A stretch of DNA of 22,180 nucleotides, from contig JAXMBN010000064.1 of assembly GCA_046349875.1 (NCBI GenBank), forward strand, positions 1 to 22,180. The letters run 5' to 3'. Positions 15,784 through 22,180 of this stretch are shown in pieces. Each line of letters opens with the position of its first letter. Positions within the stretch are counted from its first letter, which is position 1. The stretch is from JAXMBN01 sp046349875 (GTDB taxonomy: Bacteria > Planctomycetota > Planctomycetia > Pirellulales > Pirellulaceae). The notes under the pieces are model-generated. The model did no database searches and was not told the DNA's origin. It saw only the letters and a program-made list of their open reading frames with translations. Made by a program: the position numbers and the translations under genes.

Positions 15784-16560
15784 TTGATTAAAGCGTTTTC
15801 GAAGAAAAGTAATCGCGGATTTTCCGTGGATCGATTGGTAGCGGATCCTTTGTTGAATGAGGATTTTCAGAAAGCGTGTGATCGCACGAAAATCGATTTG
15901 TCGCCTGCGGAGCGAAATCGATTTTTGTTTCGGCTTCGGAAGTCGGGCAAGTTGCGACGTATGGAAGTAGAGACGAACGCTCGTACGAGTATCGATTGGG
16001 ATCAGGTCGATCCGTTTCTCTTTGCTTCCGAGATCGCGTGGAAGCGAATCGCCGAACAATACGCTGGTGTTAGCTTGGATGAAATTTTGTGCGATCCACG
16101 AATGGCCACAGCGTTCGATCAGATCGCTCAATCGCTTGCTCCAGGCTACACTCCTCTCGAATACCGTTGGGGTGCTCTCAAGCTTCGGAAACAAAGTGCC
16201 TTGGCAACGAAACGGTCCGAGGCGATGAAGGCGAAGACACTTGGGTTGCGAAAGTTTCGAGATGCGGATTGGATCAAGTTGGAGCAATGCAAAGTTGATG
16301 CCGATTCCAAGGTGGTCGTCTACGCGCTTCGCAATCGCGAAGGCCAAATCGTTTATGTGGGTGAAACAAACGATTGGGAGAAGCGGCTGCAGTTGCATCG
16401 CATAGGCATCGCATCCACCACCGATAAAACAGCAAATTTCGAAGTCGCCATCATGGACGTGGATTCGCTCGAAGGTTCGCGGTTATCTCGCCAGCTGCAT
16501 TTGTACCACTGGTATAAACCTCAATGGAATTTCGGTGGGCTCTATCGAGCGCAGAGCTAA
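15784..16560 (+). CDS. C-terminal half of the methyltransferase fusion, with a GIY-YIG-like domain
   Basis: An open frame of 258 codons, starting only with TTG at 15784 and no ribosome site, so it is probably the rest of the upstream gene. Residues 8-137 (NRGFSVDRLVADP, LFRLRKSGKL, DPFLFASEIAW, LEYRWGALKLRK) match a module that usually follows the methylase in planctomycete proteins. Residues 176-250 look like a GIY-YIG domain: VVVYAL for the GIY strand, YVGET (191-195), Arg201, His205 and the closing KPQWN with Asn249. The metal-binding Glu of GIY-YIG nucleases, 12 residues before that Asn in UvrC, is Gln237 here, so cleavage is doubtful. If made alone it would lack the methyltransferase. 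Codon usage looks normal. Confidence 0.75.
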   Translation: MIKAFSKKSNRGFSVDRLVADPLLNEDFQKACDRTKIDLSPAERNRFLFRLRKSGKLRRMEVETNARTSIDWDQVDPFLFASEIAWKRIAEQYAGVSLDEILCDPRMATAFDQIAQSLAPGYTPLEYRWGALKLRKQSALATKRSEAMKAKTLGLRKFRDADWIKLEQCKVDADSKVVVYALRNREGQIVYVGETNDWEKRLQLHRIGIASTTDKTANFEVAIMDVDSLEGSRLSRQLHLYHWYKPQWNFGGLYRAQS

Positions 16561-16569
16561 TTCTCACTT

Positions 16570-16618
16570 TTGTCATTCGACTTGTCGCTATGGGAACCAC
16601 CAGAGATCGCGATGACAA
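16570..16618. terminator. Possible weak hairpin between convergent genes
   Basis: TTGTCAT (16570-16576) pairs with ATGACAA (16612-16618) over a long loop of about 35 bases, between the ends of the methyltransferase and gamma-glutamyltransferase genes. It is far weaker than the other two convergent-junction hairpins. Confidence 0.25.
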
Positions 16619-16622
16619 GAGA

Positions 16623-17340
16623 TTAGGGGATGCCGAGAGCGGAGCTATCAACACGCGGATCGCTTGCAGCTTGTAAGTATTCTGGTTTGCGTTGAATACC
16701 TTGGGCAACGGCCACTGTTCGTAGGCTTTTGAGAGTATGCCCCATTTTAGTCAGGCCTTCGACGATGTCTGTATGCAGCGTTGGTTCATGGGTGATTTGA
16801 TCGGGTCGCCATTGATGGTGGATGCGTGGCGCGGCCAGTGCATCGTCGATGTTCTGTCCCAAGTCTAGGCAGCGAAGAATGACTTGAAGAGTTGCATTGA
16901 TAATTTTGGGACCGCCTGCAGCACCGCATGTGAGCACAGGGATACCATCACCATTGAGAACGATGGTAGGGCTCATGCTGGACAAAGGTCGTTTGCCCCC
17001 TTCCACTTTGTTCGCTTCGGCGCCGACGAGCCCAAAGGCATTGGGTGTCCCTGGGGCGATGCTGAAATCGTCCATTTGATTGTTGAGCATGACACCGGTT
17101 TGTGGAACGACCACTTTGTTGCCCCAGGTGGTATTCACCGTCGCCGTCATCGCTACCCAGTTTCCTTCCGCATCGGCGATGGTCAGGTGCGTGGTGTGCT
17201 TGCGATCGTCGGAATAGTATCCGAGCGAAGTGGGTGGTGTACCTTGCGACTCAACCGGTGTCAGCGCATCGAGTCGAATCCGACGAGCTCGGTCGCGAAG
17301 GTACTCGGGGTCGATTAATCCCTTCAGGAACTTGGCATGA
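16623..17340 (-). pseudogene. ggt: Gamma-glutamyltransferase, catalytic small-subunit part (out of frame with its N-terminus)
   Basis: The frame is open from about 17340 to the stop at 16623 and reads HAKFLKGLIDPEYLRDRARR, HTTHLTIADAEGNWV, TWGNKVVVPQTGVMLNNQMD, SMSPTIV and CGAAGGPKIINA. The catalytic nucleophile is the first Thr of TTH (17195-17193), where the precursor cleaves itself to give the small subunit. NNQMDDFS and the SSMSP block bind the gamma-glutamyl group. The later part has HHQWRPDQI in place of the usual H-Q..P. An internal ATG at 17150 exists, but starting there would omit the nucleophile. It is the C-terminal portion of the gene entered separately at 17251-18372. Confidence 0.85.
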
Positions 17341-18372
17341 TCGAATCACCGAGCCAATGCGGCTCGATCGTAAAGGCTTCCCAAGCTTCATTGTTTCCGC
17401 GAGTACATGATAGAACTGCAATGGTTGATTGCGATACAACTCTTGCATCGGAAATGCTTCGAGCATGGTGAGCATCTGAGCGATATGAAGACCGCCGGAG
17501 CTTGGAGGTGGAAATCCAAGGATGCGATGCTGACGATACGAAGTCGAAAGTGGAGTTCGTATCGGAGCCGTGTAGTGGGCAAAATCACTAGCCTTAGCGA
17601 TTCCGCCGATGGACTGAAGATAGGTTGAAGCGCGTTCTGCGAACTCACCCTCGTAGAACCATTTGCTCCCTTGTGCAGCCACTTGCTTCAAGGTTCGAGC
17701 GAGATCGCTTTGGATGAGCAGATCGCCGAGCTTAGGTGGCTTTCCATCGCGTAGGAAGATAGCCGCCGAAGCCGGAAACTTTTCTAGGTTCTTTTGTTCC
17801 TCTTGGATGGCTCGAAGCGTTGCTGCGCCGATGAGATATCCATTCTCGGCCGCATCGATGGCGGAATCGAAAAGATCTTTCCATGGGAGCTTGCCGAAAC
17901 GACGATGCGCTCCATCGAGTGCCGCGATCTCCCCGGGGATACCGCATGCTAACGGTCCTGTTTGACTTAACTGTGTATCGGGTTTTCCATCGCGAAGGAA
18001 CATGTCGGGACGGGCTGCCGCAGGGGCGCGTTCGCGTCCATCGATGGCGAGATGCTCACCGTTCTTGGAGCGAATAAGCATGAAGCAACCACCACCGATA
18101 CCGGAATTGTGTCCATCCACGACGCTGAGCGTAACCGCCGCAGCGACGGCTGCATCGATTGCCGATCCACCGCGTTCCAGAATGCGGATAGCCGCATCCG
18201 TTGCTAGTGGATGGACGGTCGCTGCAACCGATTGACCGCGAGCCAACTTGGATCGCAATCGGGGAGATTGCGTCGTCGTTTTTTCTTGAATCGCCCAACT
18301 GGGTTGGGCCCAAAGGACGGCAGAAGTGGTCAACAAAGAATCGAGAAAAGTTCGGCGGTTGAAGGGGACCAT
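17251..18372 (-). pseudogene. ggt: Tat-exported gamma-glutamyltransferase, N-terminal (large-subunit) part, frameshifted near 17342-17392
   Basis: It starts at ATG 18372 with a twin-arginine signal, NRRTFLDSLLTTSAVLWA, so the enzyme is exported folded. The large-subunit blocks follow: MVAATVHPLATDAAIRIL-like (residues 48-66), GGSAIDAAVAAAVTLSVV, GHNSGIGGGCFMLI, DGRERAPAAA, GIPGEIAALD, FPPPSSGGLH. The family match stops after FYHVLAET. Four single-base changes explain this: a run one A short at 17391, one T short at 17372-17374, one extra G at 17354-17355, one G short at 17342. They restore NEAWEAFYDRAALLGDSDHA and join the small subunit in frame. The net change of -2 makes 16623-18372 exactly 584 codons. 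The enzyme cleaves glutathione and transfers its gamma-glutamyl group. Confidence 0.88.
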
Positions 18373-18663
18373 AGAATCATCGATCTCGCGAACGAAGGGA
18401 ACGTTGCTCAGGATTTTCCAGTGGGGAATGGCCTAGCGACTTACGATCAACCAAGTTACAGGAAGGGCCAACTAATCCTCTAAATTGTCTTTTCATGTGT
18501 GGATCCAACGACCACCACCAATCGTCCCAGGGAAGTCGTGCGCCACGAGAGAACGGGATGGCTACGAGTTGGGTCTGATCCATGCTATGATCATGGTTGG
18601 TTCCTCCAGGAATGTCGAGTAGGTGACGCGGGATTCACAGCCAAGCAGAATGCCGTGACTTCC
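18373..18663. promoter_or_regulatory. Divergent region between gamma-glutamyltransferase and permease
   Basis: About 290 bases. The permease frame stays open upstream to an ATG at 18499, but the extra 55 residues carry no hydrophobic or family sequence, so this is read as leader DNA. TATGAT near 18587 is a possible -10 box, without a good -35. Nothing else is recognised. Confidence 0.35.
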
Positions 18664-20019
18664 ATGGATAGCAGATCGGAAAGAGCGAGCATGAGGGAGT
18701 CAAAACGTAGGAAACGACGCGAGTCACCTATTGGGCTGTGGACCCTCGTGGCGTTGGTCATTGCCAACATGATTGGCTCGGGGCTTTATACGTCGAGCTG
18801 CTATTCGATTTTGGGGCTTGGTGAGGCTCGTTATGTCCTCATCGTTTGGGGGCTGGGCGGGGTGATGGCCTTGTGCGGCGCCATTGCTTATGGTGCTTTG
18901 GCTTCGCGACTTCCGATGGGAGGTGGCGAGTATCTCTATCTTTCGCGATTGATTCATCCCTTCGTGGGATCGTTAGCGGGATGGATTTCGTTGGTGGCTG
19001 GATTCACTGCCCCGATTGCAGCGTCGGCGTTGATTGTTGGCAAATATACGGTACCCGCGTTCGGTCCTTATTGGATACAAGGTGTAGCATCGCTGACAAT
19101 TGTCCTGGCCGCGATCGCTCATGCGGTACATCTTCAGACAGGGGCATGGTTGCAAAACGTCATCGTGCTTTTGAAAGTCGTTTGTTTGGTTTTGTTTTTG
19201 GTCGTTGGCGTAACGTTTGGCCCAGAACAAGGTTGGCAATCGGGTTCGTTGACTCCGTTGCCTTTGGAAGGGGCGAGTTTCTGGACGATTCTTGCGGCGA
19301 TGATGGGATCCTTGGTTTGGATCTCGCTGAGTTATACAGGCTTTAATGCTGCGATTTATTTGGCGGGCGAATTGCCGGAAGGTGATAAGCGGATACCGCT
19401 ATCGATGTGGATGGCAACATTGATCGTGACGTTTTTGTATGTGGCACTCAACGCTGTCTTCCTGTATGCCATACCTGCCAAAGAGCTGGCGGGGAATGAA
19501 GAGTTTGTTGCGATTGTCGCCCGAGCGATTGGAGGCGGGTCATTGGAAGGAATGGTTCGATTCGCGATCGTGATCAGTTCTGCCACGGCAGTGTTGGCCA
19601 TGCTGATGGCTGGGCCTCGTGTGTATGCTCAGATGGCCGCGGATGGAGTGATGCCCAAGCTGTTTGCAGCTCGCAAGCGTATTCCTCGTTGGGCCATAGC
19701 CGTTCAAGCGGGGCTTAGTTTGATTGTGGTGTGGGTGGCACAATTACAACAGTTGATCACGTATTTGGGGCTGACGCTTTCCGCTTGCGGAGCACTCGCC
19801 ATTGCCAGTATATGGTGGCTACCTTTGAGAATGCCTCATAGCCCCAAGGTTCGTTGGTATGAGCATGTTTGCGCTGCCATCTTCGTAGGTTTTTCCGTCG
19901 TATTGCTCGTCGCCGCCTATGCCGATCCCAACAAGAAATCAGAATTCTGGGCGTGTGTCATCACCTTTGGAGTTGGAGCGTTGATCCATGTGTTTATGTT
20001 GGCACGCAAACGATCGTAA
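18664..20019 (+). CDS. APC-family amino-acid permease
   Basis: With start at ATG 18664 it has 451 residues; ATG 18691 is equally possible, and 18499 would add a non-homologous leader. A basic N-terminus (RESKRRKRRESPIGLW) is followed by about 12 transmembrane helices. The first carries IANMIGSGLYTSS, the GSG unwound-helix substrate site of amino acid-polyamine-organocation transporters. ALASRLPMGGGEYLYLSRL (TM3 region) and SYTGFNAAIYLAGELPEG (TM6-loop) are further APC markers, of the LAT/YfnA-like subgroup. It should move an amino acid by proton symport or exchange across the inner membrane. The divergent neighbour, an exported gamma-glutamyltransferase, releases amino acids outside the membrane, so uptake of those products is plausible but unproven. 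Confidence 0.92.
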   Translation: MDSRSERASMRESKRRKRRESPIGLWTLVALVIANMIGSGLYTSSCYSILGLGEARYVLIVWGLGGVMALCGAIAYGALASRLPMGGGEYLYLSRLIHPFVGSLAGWISLVAGFTAPIAASALIVGKYTVPAFGPYWIQGVASLTIVLAAIAHAVHLQTGAWLQNVIVLLKVVCLVLFLVVGVTFGPEQGWQSGSLTPLPLEGASFWTILAAMMGSLVWISLSYTGFNAAIYLAGELPEGDKRIPLSMWMATLIVTFLYVALNAVFLYAIPAKELAGNEEFVAIVARAIGGGSLEGMVRFAIVISSATAVLAMLMAGPRVYAQMAADGVMPKLFAARKRIPRWAIAVQAGLSLIVVWVAQLQQLITYLGLTLSACGALAIASIWWLPLRMPHSPKVRWYEHVCAAIFVGFSVVLLVAAYADPNKKSEFWACVITFGVGALIHVFMLARKRS

Positions 20020-20146
20020 CGTGCAAATGTTTGAAGCTGCCGTCGTGCAAATTCAAATGATGTAGTCAATCAAGTCGACCCCATCGCTCCCATTCGCTTC
20101 CTCGTTTGATTTTGCCTGAAATTTACTGAACAAAAAAGGAATCGAA

Positions 20147-20443
20147 ATGGCACATACCAATGAACTACCGATTCCACCCATCGCAAATTCGACAGCGAAT
20201 TCAAGAGAACTATTGCGGGTATGGGCAGCGGAAGGAAAGCAACACGTTACTCTGGCGACGGGTCTTTGGAATGATCCAGCAAACTGGGGTATCTTGCTCG
20301 TTGATTTGATGAAGCATATTTCCAACGCCTATGAGCAGACTTCTGAACAAACGGCAGAGGAGTGCTTTCAACGCATACTCACGGGTCTGCATGCCGAATT
20401 ATCTCATGCGACCGATGAGCCAAATGTAGAGCTATTGCATTAG
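20147..20443 (+). CDS. DUF5076 family protein
   Basis: A 98-residue cytoplasmic protein. ATG 20147 follows AAAAAAGGAA at normal ribosome-site spacing. The middle, ELLRVWAAEGKQHVTLATGL and NDPANWGILLVDLMKHISNA, matches the conserved core I know from DUF5076 proteins (RVW, then DP..WG.LLVD..RH...AY), which have no known function. The tail (EECFQRILTGLHAELSH) is helical. It lies 127 bases after the permease on the same strand and may share its transcript. Confidence 0.78.
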   Translation: MAHTNELPIPPIANSTANSRELLRVWAAEGKQHVTLATGLWNDPANWGILLVDLMKHISNAYEQTSEQTAEECFQRILTGLHAELSHATDEPNVELLH

Positions 20444-20524
20444 CACTTAAATTGGTATTGCGCTGGTTTCACCATGGACCGAGTCGCAAGCATTGGAATC
20501 CCAACCTCCCACGATCACTGCTTC

Positions 20525-20992
20525 TCAACGACTTGGATCTCGTTGTGCTGCGGTGAGGATAGCTCGCGTTGATTGGCTTGGAGAGTCCGAAGGGGTTGCC
20601 GAGGAATGCGAATCCATTGGCTTGGGATCGACCGATGGATCGGATGGCGGAATCCTCGAATCGCGGCGAGGACCGACGTTCAAAGCTTCCCAGGGTTTAG
20701 GATAGTAATAGTGAGGCACAGGCGTTTTGCAATGCGTGCCATACCAGCCGCCGCAGTAGCTATCCTTCCAGGACATGGCTTCTTGGGACGATGGTTCAAA
20801 CTTCGATCCCAAATAACCTGTGATGAAGCGAGGCCGATTGTAGGTCTTGCGATAAGAATCGTGAGCGTAGTACAGAGTATGAGGCAAGAAATCGGGTCGT
20901 GGGTCCGCTGGATCGTAAGGATGGCCTGCGTGAACTGACTTTATCCAGCCAGCGAGAACCAATACCGCGAGCAGTAGATAGCGACGACGCAT
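20525..20992 (-). CDS. Small exported protein of unknown function
   Basis: 155 residues with a clear signal peptide (MRRRYLLLAVLVLAGWIKSV, cleavage near VHA-G). The mature part is rich in Tyr, Pro and His (HPYDPADPRPDFLPH, YYAHDSYRKTYNRPRF, CGGWYGTHCKTPVPHYYY) with two cysteines close together, and ends in a low-complexity Ser/Pro/Asp tail (from about residue 108). Such short exported Tyr/Pro-rich proteins are common in planctomycetes and lack known roles; envelope association is a guess. It begins 18 bases after the end of the upstream minus-strand frame, as in an operon. Confidence 0.65.
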   Translation of the reverse strand: MRRRYLLLAVLVLAGWIKSVHAGHPYDPADPRPDFLPHTLYYAHDSYRKTYNRPRFITGYLGSKFEPSSQEAMSWKDSYCGGWYGTHCKTPVPHYYYPKPWEALNVGPRRDSRIPPSDPSVDPKPMDSHSSATPSDSPSQSTRAILTAAQRDPSR

Positions 20993-21010
20993 CGTAGGCT
21001 TCCTTGCCTT

Positions 21011-21424
21011 CTAGGGGTTGAGATCTCGCCACACCTTGGCCGCATCCTTGCGGAAAACAAAGTGGGATCTGAATGAACGCGGAATGCCCATGATGTGCCT
21101 CCCGTCCTTGGCTTTCCTCTTCGTTATCGATGAAATCGAGCACCGATCCTTGGCGAGGGTCCAAAAGATAGGTTTGTGCCGAACGCAACCATTGCTCCGT
21201 TGAACGATAGCAATTTCCATCTCTATGGGAGAACGATTGGGGCCAGGAACGATTGGCACAATCGGAATAACTGGAACGGGCTGCGAGCCAAACAGAAGAG
21301 TTCGCTGCAGACTGGTATCGGTACGATGTGTCCAAGGGGTGGCTGAGCCAAGATGATAGAAACTCACCGAGGTGTGGAAACGCGGAAAAGGGACCACCAA
21401 TGGTGGTAACCCCGTCGGTTCCAT
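21011..21424 (-). CDS. Hypothetical protein, possibly frame-disrupted
   Basis: A 137-codon frame from ATG 21424, open without a start codon back to about 21528, ending 18 bases before the small exported gene. It has a Pro/Val stretch (FGSQPVPVIPIVPIVPGPN) and a basic C-terminus (GIPRSFRSHFVFRKDAAKVW). Between about 21215 and 21110 a different frame of the same strand reads more naturally (STEQWLRSAQTYLLDPRQGS, VLDFIDNEEE), which hints at two compensating single-base shifts. No family is recognised and the reading frame is uncertain. Confidence 0.4.
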   Translation of the reverse strand: MEPTGLPPLVVPFPRFHTSVSFYHLGSATPWTHRTDTSLQRTLLFGSQPVPVIPIVPIVPGPNRSPIEMEIAIVQRSNGCVRHKPIFWTLAKDRCSISSITKRKAKDGRHIMGIPRSFRSHFVFRKDAAKVWRDLNP

Positions 21425-21512
21425 GGGAATACGATATCGTAGGAACTTTTCATCGTCGGGGTTAAGATGCTGAAAGTTGTTTGTCGGAAGACGTGAATGG
21501 AGGGGTGGATCG

Positions 21513-22180
21513 ATGCCTTGGGGAATTCATCAACAGACGCTGCAAAGTCGCCTCTCCATCATTGCCATAGCGGGGGCACTCATCATCGGAATGGAAACTA
21601 CAGTTCAATCGCAAACGAGTGAGATCTATCAAGCGGCCCGCGAGAAACTGGTGCGTGAGGTTCTCATACCAGGGGGAGTTCGCGATGAACGGGTCCTCAA
21701 CTCGATTCGTTCGACTCCGCGGCATGAGTTTGTGCCTGCCTCGCAGCAAGACCGGGCCTACTTTGATCTGGCTCTTCCGATCGGCGACAAGCAAACGATC
21801 AGCAGCCCTTACATTGTTTCGGTCATGACGGAAGCCTTGGAGCCCAAGCCGACCGATAAAGTTTTAGAGATTGGGACAGGATCGGGCTTTCAAGCCGCGG
21901 TTCTCAGTCCTTTAGTCAAGGATGTTTATACGATCGAGATCGTGAAGCCGTTGGGCGAGCGTGCTACCAAAGTCCTCGAACGATTGGGATACAAGAATGT
22001 TCATACGCGAATCGGCGATGGATTCTTGGGTTGGCCCGAAGCTGCACCGTTCGACAAGATCATCGTCACCTGTTCACCTGAAAAGGTTCCGCAGCCGCTA
22101 GTGGATCAACTAGCTGAAGGTGGCTTGATGATCGTGCCTGTGGGAGAGCGTTATCAACAGACGCTTTATTCGATGCGCAA
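21513..22180 (+). CDS. pcm: Protein-L-isoaspartate O-methyltransferase, exported form, 3' end off the window
   Basis: The frame is open from ATG 21513 to the right edge (222 codons seen), with GGAGGGG at 21499-21505 as a strong ribosome site. Residues 14-31 are hydrophobic (LSIIAIAGALIIGMETT), so this copy is secreted or membrane-tethered, unlike the cytoplasmic enzyme of E. coli. The PCMT core follows: RHEFVPASQQDRAYFDLALP, the signature GDKQTISSPYIVSVM, the SAM-binding motif I VLEIGTGSGFQAAVLS, the acidic loop VYTIEIV, and FDKIIVTCSPEKVPQPLVDQ. The enzyme methylates isoaspartyl residues in aged proteins so they can revert to aspartate. Planctomycetes often have such exported forms. Confidence 0.93.
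   Translation, partial: MPWGIHQQTLQSRLSIIAIAGALIIGMETTVQSQTSEIYQAAREKLVREVLIPGGVRDERVLNSIRSTPRHEFVPASQQDRAYFDLALPIGDKQTISSPYIVSVMTEALEPKPTDKVLEIGTGSGFQAAVLSPLVKDVYTIEIVKPLGERATKVLERLGYKNVHTRIGDGFLGWPEAAPFDKIIVTCSPEKVPQPLVDQLAEGGLMIVPVGERYQQTLYSMR

Noticed and set aside
15595..16398. 267-codon open frame on the minus strand
   Set aside because: It is the complement of the GIY-YIG-like coding frame, which has clear motifs; a mirror frame with no family features.
18499..18663. 55-residue extension of the permease from ATG 18499
   Set aside because: It is not hydrophobic, not family-like, and lies in the divergent promoter region.
20796..21335. 179-codon frame on the minus strand
   Set aside because: It runs out of frame through the start of the exported small protein and is low in recognisable features. 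Only its middle part (21215-21110) looks coding, and this is noted as a possible frameshift.
1..22180. CRISPR arrays, tRNA or rRNA genes, prophage, complete insertion sequences
   Set aside because: No regularly spaced direct repeats, cloverleaf sequence, rRNA core sequence, or transposase with flanking inverted repeats and target duplications was seen. The RAYT-like gene is the only mobile-element relative.

Overview
The window looks like a chromosomal segment of a planctomycete, most likely a Pirellulaceae (Rhodopirellula/Blastopirellula type). The signs are: two exported sulfatases beside a secreted propeller protein; a repeat protein whose N-terminus carries the planctomycete LEALESREL-type export motif; a RAYT-like HUH protein of the kind common in these genomes; a PafA2-type Pup-ligase/depupylase relative; a ThuA-domain protein; and a Tat-exported gamma-glutamyltransferase. 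Only some genes have a Shine-Dalgarno, and base composition is moderate.

Layout. 1-775 (-): 5' part of a RAYT-like transposase gene with a REP-like palindrome upstream. 1260-5515 (+): sulfatase, sulfatase, BNR-propeller protein, a probable sulfated-glycan module, closed by a perfect hairpin. 5592-7521 (-): an RTX-like repeat protein and a single-domain rhodanese. 8159-9286 (+): an extended SDR. 9289-10190 (-): a two-gene operon, universal stress protein then a helical hemerythrin-like protein, overlapping by 4 bases. 10424-11476 (+): transaldolase, again closed by a perfect hairpin.

11543-18372 is different. Five neighbouring genes are recognisable but broken: a PafA/Dop-like gene (-), an unrecognised gene overlapping its start (-), a ThuA-domain gene (+), a beta-class DNA methyltransferase whose C-terminal half (GIY-YIG-like) is still open (+), and gamma-glutamyltransferase (-). 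Where I could rebuild the protein by eye, nearly every break is one base gained or lost beside a mononucleotide run, and correcting these restores family motifs. That pattern suits an error-rich stretch of assembly at least as well as true decay, so these genes may be intact in the organism.

18664-22180: an APC amino-acid permease (+), a DUF5076 protein (+), two small planctomycete-type genes, one clearly exported (-), and the start of an exported protein-L-isoaspartate methyltransferase (+) that runs off the right edge.

The most interesting candidates are the methyltransferase/GIY-YIG fusion with an operator-like promoter, and the PafA/Dop-like protein with a hydrophobic insertion and a translationally coupled unknown partner.
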